From positions 248,001 through 312,000 of the forward strand of contig JAHLKI010000015.1 in assembly GCA_025602905.1 (NCBI GenBank): a stretch of 64,000 bases of DNA, read 5' to 3'. Below, piece after piece: positions 41,290 through 53,600 of this stretch. Source of the DNA: Phlyctochytrium arcticum (Eukaryota > Chytridiomycota > Chytridiomycetes > Chytridiales > Chytridiaceae). The notes below the pieces were generated by a model. It was not told the DNA's origin. It made no database searches and saw only the letters and a program-made list of their open reading frames with translations. Each line of letters begins with the position of its first letter. Position 1 is the first letter of the stretch. The position numbers and the translations under genes are program-made.

Positions 41290-42339
41290 ATGAGTGCCGC
41301 GAGCGATGCGCGCACCTCTGCTCGCCAAGCAGAACATAAACGAGAAGACGATACTGAGGACCCCCCAGAAGGAAATGAACGGCGGTCAAAGAGACGGCGC
41401 GTTGCTGCAACACCATCCTCAAGTACAACAGAAAATACCAGCGCGAATATGTCCGTAACCCCATCACCCCTGCCATCCTCAATAGGCGCACTATCTGCGG
41501 CGGAAGCCCTTCTCGGCAGCTTTAGCAATGAAATACCCCATACAATACCCATCATCGACCAACTCCCTCCCCTTCCCACTACCAATACATTATTGCCATC
41601 AATCACGGACGTCTCTAATGCCACATTGCTGAATGGCATCAGTGGCGTCACTGCAAATCACACGTCTTCGGAAGATAGATCAGATACCCTTACAAAACTG
41701 TTGCAGCCCCTTTCTGAGCCACCACTTGTGCCCCACATCCGCGCTCGACGAGCACCCACATCCTATCGTCGACGAAAACCTCAGGTTTATTATCCTGCCG
41801 CAAAACCACCATACCTTCTAGACCGACCTCCACCCTCCATGGGATACCGCGTATACCCCGGGTTTCCAGCTTTCTTGCAACAAGTCACTCCAAGAAATCA
41901 AGTGACGGCAGGAGAAGCGCATCGAAATCCAGTTTCGGCCAGATTTGTCGATCGGCGGTGGTGGATGGGGGCTGGCGGTGGAGCAGGAAATGGCGAGGCG
42001 AATTCTGACGAAGGGGGTGATTTGGCAGCAGATGCGACCCATGAAGAAGAGTTGACGTCACTGGAAGAAGGCCACGGGCAAAGATCTGAACAAGAGGTGG
42101 AGTGGGAGGCTCGCGCAGCTGCAGCAGCCGCGGCCGCAGCGGCTGCTAGAGTTGCCGGGGTGACAGGTTTTGAGGAGGGTTTGGCTGCATTCGGCGCTGG
42201 ACACCAAGAACTTGTTTATGCCCAACAAAATCCACACGCCAATTCTCCTGCTGATGAACAGGCCGAACCTACCGAGCATGTGACTGAAGCCAGAGACTTA
42301 CTAGGAATGTTGTTGATGGCTGCTAATGGTGAAGCTTAG
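41290..42339 (+). CDS. Low-complexity, probably nuclear protein of unknown family
   Basis: Intronless, 349 aa. A basic cluster near the start (NERRSKRRRVA) is a likely nuclear localisation signal. The middle has Ser/Thr/Pro-rich disordered sequence, then a more ordered and possibly conserved core (RRRKPQVYYPAAKPPYLLDR and GYRVYPGFPAFLQQVTPR, then RFVDRRWWMG). It ends with acidic stretches, a run of eleven alanines within ARAAAAAAAAAAARVAG, and LLGMLLMAANGEA. No domain is recognised. The aromatic core suggests a short interaction domain. Confidence 0.7.
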   Translation: MSAASDARTSARQAEHKREDDTEDPPEGNERRSKRRRVAATPSSSTTENTSANMSVTPSPLPSSIGALSAAEALLGSFSNEIPHTIPIIDQLPPLPTTNTLLPSITDVSNATLLNGISGVTANHTSSEDRSDTLTKLLQPLSEPPLVPHIRARRAPTSYRRRKPQVYYPAAKPPYLLDRPPPSMGYRVYPGFPAFLQQVTPRNQVTAGEAHRNPVSARFVDRRWWMGAGGGAGNGEANSDEGGDLAADATHEEELTSLEEGHGQRSEQEVEWEARAAAAAAAAAAARVAGVTGFEEGLAAFGAGHQELVYAQQNPHANSPADEQAEPTEHVTEARDLLGMLLMAANGEA

Positions 42340-42789
42340 AATTTTTTTTGGATACCCAACATATTTATATAGATTCTGGTCCGTAATCAGGACAGGTATT
42401 ATCAATACCAAAAGATTTTTTGTCGAACGATCTTTCCTTGTAAAATAATGTCAGAGATTTAATTTCAGACGGACCCTTGAAAGGCTGGCTACCTCGGGTA
42501 TAACCTTGTTACGAATGGCGGCTTTGCTTTTATTCCAAACCATGACCTGTTGCTAAAAATATCTAAAAAGCATACGGCTGGTTGGTACCTTCTTCTGAGC
42601 CATTCATTTTACGATGCATTTTATAACTAACTGTAAATTTCGGCAATTCGGAAAAGTCACAATATGATGAAAAATGCTACGCTGTCAAGTCGAAGAGGCT
42701 GCTCAAAACCTGTCGTTGACAAGCTTGGTAAACTTTCCAGGGCGTCATCTAGATAGCAGTGAGGTGTATTTTGCGCGCTGAACAAAAAC
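42340..42789 (+). other. Intergenic region upstream of membrane protein B
   Basis: About 450 nt, AT-richer than the flanking genes; no coding frame, tRNA or repeat recognised. It includes the probable promoter of membrane protein B. Confidence 0.35.
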
Positions 42790-44217
42790 ATGCATTGGGG
42801 AACATTCAGTCTGTTCTGCTTCATACTGGCATGTGTCACTTGCGGCATTGCGGCCATTTCACTCGTCCTTGAGGGAGCGACCATATTCAAGTTGTGGAAA
42901 CAGAAGGGAGTTTTTCTCACGGTCCATCTGGTCATTTTCGCGTGCATGCTGTTCATGATTGTTACCGAGGGGATGCAAGCTCGTGGGCAATTCATCATGC
43001 AAGAAATCAGGAATGCGGCCGACTTGATTTCACCGGAATCCATTGACCTGCATTTGGTGCTTCCCGCCGTTGATTACAATCTCAGCCTCTACCAGGCGGG
43101 TGCCACTTCTTACATCAGTACCAGGAATGTGTCGTCGGCCGAGGAGGTGGCGATAAATTCGACGAGCGCTACCATCGACACACTAGCGTATCAAGTGGGA
43201 GTGGTCAAGGCCGCAGTAGCCCGATTAACAGCGTACGAAAAATCGGCCAATGGACGGTCTTGGGCGTCAAGTTATAAGGAGGCGTTGAATTGGGACATAG
43301 TTTATACGTCAGTCAATACCACTTCGCCCGAGGTAGCACAGTTTGATACCTCGGCCAAGCTCTTGGCTTTTGGAAGAAGTACTACGTACTCTGCAGCGGC
43401 CATGTTGATCCGATTCGCCAAACTTTCGGCGCAATTGTCTGCACTCGGTCCGATTCTCAGCACTGGGGGACACAATTTAAACGCTCTCTATGGGTTCAGA
43501 ACAGCGACATCGATATGCTACGGGATCGCCGTCCTCGATCGGTTCAAACTCTTTCGGGCAATCGCCAACATCCCCCGATTCGTTTTTCCCACGCTCTATG
43601 TGTGTTTGTTTCTATGTGAAGCCATCGGGTCAACGAGCATCTACATCACAACCAATTCCAGCATACCTTACGTGAACTTGCCATATCTATACCACATCCT
43701 TCTCGACCTGGTTGCGTCCTCAGCAGCTTTGAGAAAGTTGCTCAATCTGGCGAAAGACCTGAACGCCGTTGTTCTCAACGTGTCGCGCACGCGTCTCATT
43801 GCCTACTACGTTGTCTTGATGTTTTTCCTTATTGTTGCGCTTGTTATGACAGTCGTGCAGAACCTGCGACCAGGGAATGAAAGTTCGGAATGGGCGATTC
43901 TGAGAGATGTACCTTTCATGCTCGGGTTCTTACTCAGTTTCCGCTTCGTGTTCCTCTTCAAAGCCGTGGCATCCGATACGGCCAAAGGCGGCAATCTCCG
44001 GAATATCACAGTAGGCGATACTAGCGGAACGTACGCAACCACCACTGGCACCGTGGAACTAGGTGAATTCCGCTCTGAAGCGGATTCGGAAAAAGCCGTT
44101 GTTAGCCCAGCATTATACCTGGAACCATCTCAGAGCGATATGCCACGCAAGAGAATGAGTCAGGCAGCAGACTCGGCGAGAGAGAAAACTGTTCTTGGCT
44201 CGACTTGTGAGTACTAG
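42790..44217 (+). CDS. Multi-pass membrane protein B (uncharacterised; paralogue of 21824-23293)
   Basis: Intronless, 475 aa. Same architecture as membrane protein A: two N-terminal helices (FCFILACVTCGIAAISLVLE and VHLVIFACMLFMIVTEGM), a long loop with N-glycosylation-type sites, then five or six more helices and a polar tail rich in Ser and acidic residues. Shared blocks with A include MQARGQFIMQ, GGHNLNALYGFRTATSICYG, FKLFRAIANIPRFVFPTLYV, LAKDLNAVVLNVSRTRLIAY and LRDVPFMLGFLLSFRFVFLF. The two copies differ widely in loops, so the duplication is old. No known receptor or transporter signature was recognised. Function unknown. Confidence 0.85.
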   Translation: MHWGTFSLFCFILACVTCGIAAISLVLEGATIFKLWKQKGVFLTVHLVIFACMLFMIVTEGMQARGQFIMQEIRNAADLISPESIDLHLVLPAVDYNLSLYQAGATSYISTRNVSSAEEVAINSTSATIDTLAYQVGVVKAAVARLTAYEKSANGRSWASSYKEALNWDIVYTSVNTTSPEVAQFDTSAKLLAFGRSTTYSAAAMLIRFAKLSAQLSALGPILSTGGHNLNALYGFRTATSICYGIAVLDRFKLFRAIANIPRFVFPTLYVCLFLCEAIGSTSIYITTNSSIPYVNLPYLYHILLDLVASSAALRKLLNLAKDLNAVVLNVSRTRLIAYYVVLMFFLIVALVMTVVQNLRPGNESSEWAILRDVPFMLGFLLSFRFVFLFKAVASDTAKGGNLRNITVGDTSGTYATTTGTVELGEFRSEADSEKAVVSPALYLEPSQSDMPRKRMSQAADSAREKTVLGSTCEY

Positions 44218-44656
44218 TTTTTCTTTAGATATCTAAATCGCTATGTTTTACGCATAGTTTCACACGCAATATTCAATGTGCGTTATACCCATTCTACAAA
44301 TGACACAATAGTCTATCCTCTCTCTCTGTAAGCGTATTTCTTAGATATTAAATGATACAACGTTTTTCCTCCTTCTTTCCCTTGATCGCTCCTTTTGATA
44401 CCGAAAAAGTCGGCTAGTTAGCACTCTCTGGTAGTCTCCTCCCGCGTAATACCCTATTCTAGAGCTTGCGTATTTTGTGTGGGCAAACATTTACAACACA
44501 AATAATTCAATCAGATTTCCATCAAGCTCAAAAAAGTATTCCTCAATGAGGGTTGAATGTAAAAATTCTATTATATACATGTCCGAAACATGAGACAAAT
44601 TGATAGGATATCATACAATGAGATACATCAGCACATAATGCCATTGGGGGTTTCTA
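44218..44656. other. Convergent 3' intergenic region
   Basis: About 440 nt between the ends of membrane protein B and the dynein heavy chain; AT-rich, with no gene recognised. Confidence 0.35.
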
Positions 44657-47600
44657 TTAGCTTGTGGCGCAAAGCAGTGCTACACCACGCATAATCCAGT
44701 AGTCGGGCGCCTGAGTTGTCTTCAGGTCCACATCAAAGATGTAGTTCTGATCTGTTCTCCTCGGCCGTCGGTAGACTGGGCATCGGTACATCCGCGGGTC
44801 GACTTCATCAGGAGAGTTCGTGGCGCTGACGTGTACAACAGGCATTGCTTGGTAAATGACCTTGGGTTGTGATTCGGTCAAGCGAATGTTCTTTCGATCC
44901 CAGGCTGCACCCTCTATAAAGAGACCATGAATGTAAACTCCTTCTGATGGTGGGGCTGTGATGTCCTCCTTCATTTGTTTCATAACCTCTGGCGCCAGCT
45001 ACAGATAAAGAAGATGAGTGACCTTGGAAATATATGTAAACTCATCGTCCGGCTTACCTTGACATTGTCTAGAGCCCATCCGTTATGCAAACGAGTGATT
45101 TCTTGCCTGATGGCAGTCAAGAAACCTTGGGGATTAAAAAATCCGCTGAGCCAGAAAACCAATGGCCGCCCATCATAGAGCCACGTTTGGAATTGCGCAA
45201 CGCGGCCAAGTAGCTCAGAGTACCAAAGTCCCAATGTGCTGCCCTGCCATGAGATCTTGATCCAAGCGGTTGGGACTCGTGCATCGTAAAGCGCATCGAG
45301 AGCTTCCTGGAGCTGAGAACTGACAATGATTGTTCCATCGATAGCCAGCTTGAGATCCGAGAGCGTGGAGCGCACGGCTCCGATGACAATTTGCATACGG
45401 TCTACCTCTTGTCCAAGGAAAATATTGAGAGGTTTCGGGCCCCCTTGCTTTTGAATACACGTTTTGGTTCGGTTCTTGTCGAAATCCTCCGGAAGCTTGC
45501 TCAAGAGATCATTGGCAATGCGCTTGACGACTTCCTCACGGGTTTCCCCGCTCCCCGTTCCACTGTCCTTGGGTTGGATGGACATGATCGTATCCAGCAT
45601 TTGTTGGGATTCTTTGGTTTGGGAAGAAATATCGGCGTTGGGATGAAGACCAAATACATCAGGTGTATCCAAAAGGGGAAGGTTCTCAATAGATGTTCGA
45701 TACTCCTCTACAGATTTGAGATGAGGTATTGTGTAGCCTTTGTAGAAAGCAAATGTTTCCGTAAACATATGATCGCCGAACCACACTTTGCCATACGTGT
45801 TCAGCAGGCGCCGATCAAAGTCATCCGTGACACGTCCACCATAATGCACTTCACAGAACATGAAGCGCGCCGTATTCCAAGATATCGGGGCTTTTGGTGC
45901 CAGTTCATCGACGTGATTCTGTACAAATTGTACACTAGCAGCGAGATCACTCTGATTGAACTCGTATGGGATATTCCAACCTAGGGGGCCGAATTTCCTG
46001 CGCTCTTGAACAACTGAGTGCAAGAAGGCGAGCCCATAGAGTAGAGGTTTGTATTGTGGGCGTTGGCTCATATCCAGCATGTCTTGAGTGTACCATGCAT
46101 AAGTTCTCTTCAATCCAGCTTTGACACCTTGGGGAGGTTCGTTGGTGAATTTGATCGCCGTTTGCAAGAATGTGATGGGGAATTTGGTGCTAACATCTGT
46201 TGTGATCCACAGACGGAATTTGTCGTGTACTACTTCACTCTCCAAAATGAGTCCTAAAAGCTCATCCATAAACGGGATTCCCAGATGGCAATTTTGCAAA
46301 AGAGCCCATCCTCCATTGGTCATGAACGCCGAGAGAAGCTTTCGAGCATGGACTTCCTGACCTTGTCCCATGGAGATAGCCTTGATGTCAATCTTGTACT
46401 TCTTGCTCAGGTTCTCGATATCTGCGGAAGGATCCGAACCAGTAGACAGCAGACAAATCATCGGAGTTCGATTGTCCGATTCGCCCAACAGGGCATCAAG
46501 ATCCAAAATTTGAGATTCCGCAAAACGAGGCTGCATAGCTTCGGAAATGTACTGCTTGGCCATCATGACTGTCCGATCCAAACACCAGGACCGCATCAGA
46601 AGCAACCGATGAAAGGCATCAAGTGTATTCTGATAACCACCTGGAAGCATTTCATTCTCGGGCGAGTCCTTTTCATACCAGGATCGCCATGCCTTCTCAT
46701 TTTTCCCGATTTGATTGAGAAGATCATTGAATCCATTCATCTTGCTGAGGGCAACCAGGTTCAACCACGTCAGATCCGGAATCCAGTTGAATGGCTTCTT
46801 GACTACAGCATTAATATCCAGCGCAGCCCCACCCTTGATTAAGCAACGGAATTCCTCGTGGGTGAGCTTGCCCATTGAGATGTCAATCTTGATTGCCAAC
46901 AGCAGCACAAAAAGTACTTTGTGAATCTCGTAAAGACCGCGGGCAATATAAGAGAATGCTCGGAACGTACAATACTCAATGATATTCTGAATACGTTTGC
47001 TTGGGATGGGCGAAGGTGCACTCTTCTCCATACTTTCGTCGAAAAGTTGCAGGAACTGTTTGAGGGATGTTTGGTACATGACATTTACCATGGACATCTC
47101 AGCAATCAAAAAGTATATGATGGATCCGCGGCTGGCAACGGGTCGATATTCTTCTCGGGCGGTTCCAATTTTCTTTTGAGTTTCCGCGGCAACTACAAGC
47201 TTTTCATTCACTTCTTCCGCGGTAGTCTTGGTAACAGCCAATACTTCAATAAGGGATTCGTCATCCACCAATGAACCTTTGGTGGAGGTCAAACGTTCCA
47301 ACAAGTTATCTTCCAGCTGCTTCATCTTCTTCTTGTTTGAGTTGACCTCTTCCAGCAGCTTCGCTCTTTCGGTTTCGAGTTCTTGCTTTTCGCGCATGAT
47401 GACACGACCAAGCAATTGTTCTTCCAAACCTTTGTGTGTCACAGTAAAATCAATTACCGAACATTTCGCGTAAATTTCGGGCGACCAGTTTGGATTTGGT
47501 AACTTTGTCGTGATGAACATATAAAAGCCATCGCCCCAATCAAGTTCTTTATCACCGAACGCCACCTTGAACGACCTTCCCGCCTTCATCAAGTTCTTTT

Positions 47601-50600
47601 GCAAGATGTTGTCAAGAGTTGGGTCTAGTGCTTCTTCAACATCTTCAATCATGAGAGGCCTTCCTTGGCTGACGCAATCCTCTACATGTGATCGGAAGTA
47701 CTTATTCGTTAGACTTGTAATCAAAAGCTTGTTCTTCTCCTCTTTGTTCTTGATCCACGCTTTTGCTTGGTTCTGAGGATCAATCAGGAGAGGGTAACGC
47801 GAGCCCTTGGTGACAACAATGCCATTCTGTGTGGAAAGTTCGTCCGTTGGCAAGCCCTGAATATTCCATTCACCAACGACTGTAGGATCTACAAGAAGAC
47901 CGATGATATCGAGATCTTCACTGTGTGGAATTTTCCGTTTAATCAGCTCTTTCTTCCAATCTCCCAAGAGACTAGCACGGAAGGATTGATTGAATGGGCC
48001 ACTGTACGACAAGAAAGCCGTTGCCAGAATAATGTCTCCAACAAGCCGTCCGATGCGCTCTGAGAACTCCTTACTTTGAATCGTCCACCGATCTTTTTCG
48101 CCTTTCAGACCAGAGATCAAAGCCGTAGCAGCGTTCATCTTTCTTTTACACGCATCTGCGTCAGCTTGCAGAGCCTGCTTGGTCCCCACGGCCTGATTGT
48201 ATTTTGCTTTAAACACATCTAGCTCGGCTTGTTTCTCATCTAGCTGCTGTTGAGCCTGTTGCAAGTCATTCATAGCCAAGGTCAACTTGTGTTCTTGAAC
48301 AATCAAATTGGCTTTTAGTGGAATAACTTTCTTGTTGACCCCGAAGTAGAACGCCATTGCTCTTGTCCACGCCGCTAAACCAGCAACATCAGCGGACACT
48401 TTCTTGGCACCTTCCAGATTGAAATCCGGCATTTCAATGTATGGCTCAACCAGCTCAACTGTTTCCTCATTGATTTCATCTTTGCCAAAGTTCATCAAAG
48501 AAGAGAGGAAATCTGAAGCGGACATCAGTTTCAAAGATTCAGACCATGATGGTTTAACGCACGGCCGATCGGGATCCTGCTGCACTGCATCTACCTTACG
48601 CTTTTGCAGCAAGAGCACCGCATCCATAATACGCATAACCAAGTGCGGTGGTTTAGCAAGCTTTCGCACTGTGGAAATATGAGATGACTGAATAGAATTC
48701 AACGCATTCGTGGCCTCTTCAAGAGCTGGCTTCGCTGCTTCCAACTGGGATTCGGCGTAGTTTTTGTCTGCCTTGATTGTATTGGCAATACCTTCAGACT
48801 TGGTTTTAACCTTCAATACGGAATCCTTGACCTTCTCAGCGGACGCGGTACTTGAAGTCACCTCAGCAAGGACAGTATCGGCAGCTTTCGAAGCGACGGC
48901 CAGATCTTTCTCCTTGACCACGAGCTCTTCCTGGAGTTGAGCTACTGATTTGGAAGCTTCCACCAGCTTTGCAAGACCCATGTTCATTCGATCAGCAAGT
49001 CCTCCAACCTCGTCTCGCTTCTGCTTGTATAGATTTTTGTATGAGTCCAAGAATGATAAGTACGACTTGGGGGTGACATGTGTTCTCCTTCGGAATTGCG
49101 TGAAATAGTTATTGCAAGCCTCAGCAACGAGATCATGCACATATGCCATGTGGAATACTACTTCTTTCTTCGCTTGTTCGCTTCCAGAGATATCCATTTC
49201 GCTGATATACTTTTCGGCCACAGCCCGTAAAGCTTCATTGGGCCAACGGGTGAACCAATCCATCGTACACCCGGACACAAGACCCGGAAATTTGAGCGAT
49301 CGGTTACGGAATTTGTCACCCACAGGAGAGAAGCAGAGAACAACATGGAGGTTAGCTTTCACTCGATCAATAAAGAATTGCCATAGGTTCTCTAAAGTGT
49401 CGGGAACTGTGGGACGGGCTTTCTTCATTGGCACTCGAAGATCGCCTGTAATTCCAATGACTTCGTCTTTCGGAAATAGATTGGTTACTTCACCCGATGT
49501 CAGAATGTTGTTGATGTACCCAAGAAATCCTTCTTCCTTGATTTCATTGTCCGTAAAAATGAAGGTCACAGACTTTCCTTGTGCACCTGCGAGTTTGTAC
49601 ATGAACTTGAAATCTTCCATCAAATTGGTAACACCATAATTCTTAGAGATGGAAATTTGAAATACTTGACTCTTGGCGATAAATGCTGCAAGCTTCGTCA
49701 AAGACTGCTTTCCAGATCCTCCTACTCCCACAAGTAAAGCGTTTCCACGCGGGGTGCGAATAATACGGGATATCCTGACAATGTGCTTCATGGCATCCTC
49801 GAAGAGAACCAAATCCATCTTTGATCCACGAATTGCTTCGTTGTATTGCTTCATGTAATCCTGCAACCTTTCTCGTAGGGAATCAAATGAGGGAATACGC
49901 TCATACACTTTGATTGCGTCTAAATCAATTTCCACATCCGGATCGTCGATTTCTGGTGGCTCACGTAAAAAGTCAACAAAGTAACTTTTTTGCGAGACTG
50001 CGGCAGCTGCTTCGTCCCCCATATCCTTTTGAGCCAGATTTGTCATGGACTTGCTGAACCAGTCGATATCTTCAGATGAGACAAATCGGTCCGGAATGAC
50101 GCGTGAACATTCGTGCTCCCAGAGGTGGTAAAGCATTTTTGGGGAATTGATAATTTCCGCATTTGTGTTAAGCATGCCCTCAATAATACGGGACAAGTCA
50201 CGTAAGTTGAAGATGTAGTGAAATTTGGCAGGAGTGGGCAACATTTTTCCTTTGGTTATCTGCCACAACTTCCGGGTCAATGCTGGCAACTTGGTGGCGA
50301 GCGCAATCACCTCATCTGGGAATTTGCGGGCTGCTGAAAAGTGACCTTCCAACATCGTCCCAAAAATTTTGTCCACTGAGACATCAGATGGAATCGTACA
50401 GTTGATGACAAGGAACTGTCTCTTCAAACGGCTGGGGATGTCGTTCCGGCCGCCTCCAGGGTGCATCATGGCGGCCAAAAACTGAAGATCCACAATTCCC
50501 GTCCAGTCACCTGGTCGATCTAGGGAGTAGAAACCTTGGTACTCCATGAGCTGTCGGACAATCTCGCCAGTCACTTGGTCGCCCCATTCGTTGATTTCCG

Positions 50601-53600
50601 GCATGTTTATGTCGTCAATGAAAAGAATCATTTTCTTCCCTGCAGGGGGGCCATAAGTGCTACCCATACGCTTGTCTAGATAACTTTCAATCGTGCGCTG
50701 GAAGATCATTGGCGTGGTCGCGGACGAGAAACTTAAGTTTTTGGACAAATGTGTGTCTGGATTCAACTTGGCAAGGTACTTTCGGATGGTAACTGTTTTG
50801 GCCGTCCCGGGTTCACCGATCAAGAGAACTGATTTGGACTGTTTTGACACAGTATCGATTAAAAACTCGGTACGCACATTGTCGACGGTGGGGATAATGA
50901 TGCTCGAGAACTCAGGGGTAACATCCTGAGGATATATCCAGCCCGGAACACGCTCTTTCCAGTGGCACCAACGTCCAGATTCATCCACGAAGTATTCGAA
51001 GAAGGTGTCGGAGGAGCTCGGGTCAAGTGGAGGGTATTTTAGATCCGGGCATTTTTCCAGCATAAATGCCTGTAATTTTTTTCTTTCGTCAAGCTCTAAC
51101 AAAGCGCCTAAAGCCCAGAACATACAGAATACGTAAAGTCGCTCCAGATGGTCTGCAGGTACCTGGGACTTATTAGCCTCCACTTTGGGAATGAGACCAG
51201 TCAAAAGTGTTGTGGCATTGACCACATACTGAACGCGCGCAATCAACATTTTGGGATGAAGCTCGATGTTTAAGAATTGGTTACACGCTCCGAAAGTAGA
51301 GCTGAAGAGGGGCTCAAGTACGGATGCTTCAGCCGCGGGACGAGACTTGAACCATGACGCTAGCACAATGTCCCATGTCAATGCGGTAACTCCAATATAG
51401 ATCATACCACACCGGGAAACTGTAGCCGGGGAAGCATTTCGCAAGCTGTGAACCTCAAATGTCAATTTGCAAGCCGCAGACATAGGAATTCGATCTCCGT
51501 TTGCAAGCGTTAAGCATTTGTTGTCATCCAGTACACTGTTCAGATTCTCGATCCACACGGCGTCAACCGGTCCGTCGAGTACCATCCAAATAGTTTCTCC
51601 TTTCTTCTTAAGGGTCTTACGCCAAAGAGATGAGAAAATTCCATCCGTCCAGTCGTTTGTAGCCACATCCAATCGCCCGAACATTTGGTAATCAGTAATG
51701 GCTTTCGGGTTCATACGTAGCTCTTTGTGTGGATCTCCGCAAGCCGTCATAGCTTTTAACAAAGCATTGATGCACTTGGATTTGCCCGTACCCGTGGGTC
51801 CCAAAACCATGATCCCGTGGCGAACCTTTGCCGTCTCATACAGCTGGATCACTTTCAAGGTCCATGGAGGGTGATTTATGAGGTGAGCATCCTGCAGCTG
51901 CTGATCAATAGCGGCCTCCATGTTAGGGTAGGTACTCTTCTTCGCTACCAGTCCCGGGAACAAATCGTTAACCAAACTCAAGAAGAGGGCTTCGTCCTCG
52001 TCTACAAGCTTGGACAGATTCATGTCACGAAGTACTCGCATAATAATCAGGTTCTCTGAATCTTCTGGGCTTCCACGTTTTGCCGCACCACAAGTACGGA
52101 GCACAGACAAGATATTTCGCAAACCGAAATCATAGTGAACTTGCTTGGACAGCTGTTCTTCACAGAGACGATATAACACGAAGAACTTCTTTGCGAGGAC
52201 AATGTTGTTGAGGAAACCGCAACCGGCAAGTTTCACTCGCATAATAATTTGTCGATCAGGCACCATCATAGCAACATATCGGAAATGCACTTTGAGATTC
52301 TCTGGCAATTCCACTCGCCCCGCGTAACCAGGATTCATTGTAATGAACATGCCAACCTCAGGATTCAGTTCCACCGTGTCTCCATCGGTAAATATGAAGG
52401 AGCTTTTTCTTTCTTTCCGTGCTGAAAAGACGCAACCGATCTGTTGCGCAGCAACAGAGAGCACTGGCAATTCGATTCGATTGAATTCATCGAAGCAACC
52501 CCAACAACCACTTTGGGCAAGTCCTTTGAAGATACGACCCAGACCACGGTAATCCATCTGGTCAGAGCAATTGAAAACCACGACCCATTTGCCCAGGTTC
52601 TTGCCCAAATCTTTTACCGACTCGGTCTTGCCTGTTCCCGCAGGTCCAGCAGGTGAGCCGCCCAAAGACATGCCGATTGCTTGTGCGAGAGTGATGTAGC
52701 AACGATCCGTCAAGGGAGTAATAACTAGACGATCTGTACAGCCAAGATACTCGCATTGGTATCGGAAATCAAAATTGGTAATGGAAGCAATACAGCAGTC
52801 CTTCGTCTCGTGCCAATAAAATCGAGCTTGTTTCAACCATTCAAAGTCGTCCGGACTTTTAACGTGGGCTTTGTAAAGCTTTTCGAAGACATCACGATGA
52901 TGCACTTGGATGGTAATCAGTGTCTCGTACTTCGTGCGGTCCATCTTTGTCAAATCTCTGGTGGTGATTTCGATCAATGTGTTCAAGATCTCGGTAATGC
53001 GCTGGTTCGTGGCTGCCATCTTCTTTTTGTCAGTCTTGGACACGGTCAAAGCTTCCTCGCACATTTGTGTCCACTGGATCTGACAACACAAAAGTCCGAC
53101 TTGGGCAGGATACTCATCCATAAATTTCTGAAGCGGCATATCGTTCATCCGACTTGCAGCCTCCCTAATGACATCGTTGACAGTGGTTTGCATCGATTTC
53201 AAGAGAGTTCCAAGCCACATTTCGACGTTGCCCGCCGCGAGCATAGGTCTACTCAAGGTAACTCGCTCACCTTCAGCGCTTTCCAGGGCAAGAATCTTGT
53301 CATAGTCCTTTTCGTGAAACTGCACAGTATTCACGTTCTCAAAAACCGATTTAAGATGTGCTTGAATGGTATGGGAGTCACTAGCTTGACCAAGAATTTC
53401 AAGTAATGCTGGATCAGATACGAAGAAAAATCGCGGGAAGATTGCACGCTTGGATTCCAAATAACCAGATAATGATTTCTGACACAGTTCCAATTGTTCC
53501 GTCAAGTGGGGAAGCAGGTTCGCTATCGTTTCGTCCAGGACACAGCACTGTATAACATTCGGATGCTCATTCGCCAGTCCCATAATTTTTACCCAGCTCT

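Noticed and set aside
44980..45057. Continuation of the large dynein frame past 45058
   Set aside because: The C-terminal family sequence requires splicing at the GTAAGC donor to exon 7 (44998 downward); the read-through tail is intron sequence.
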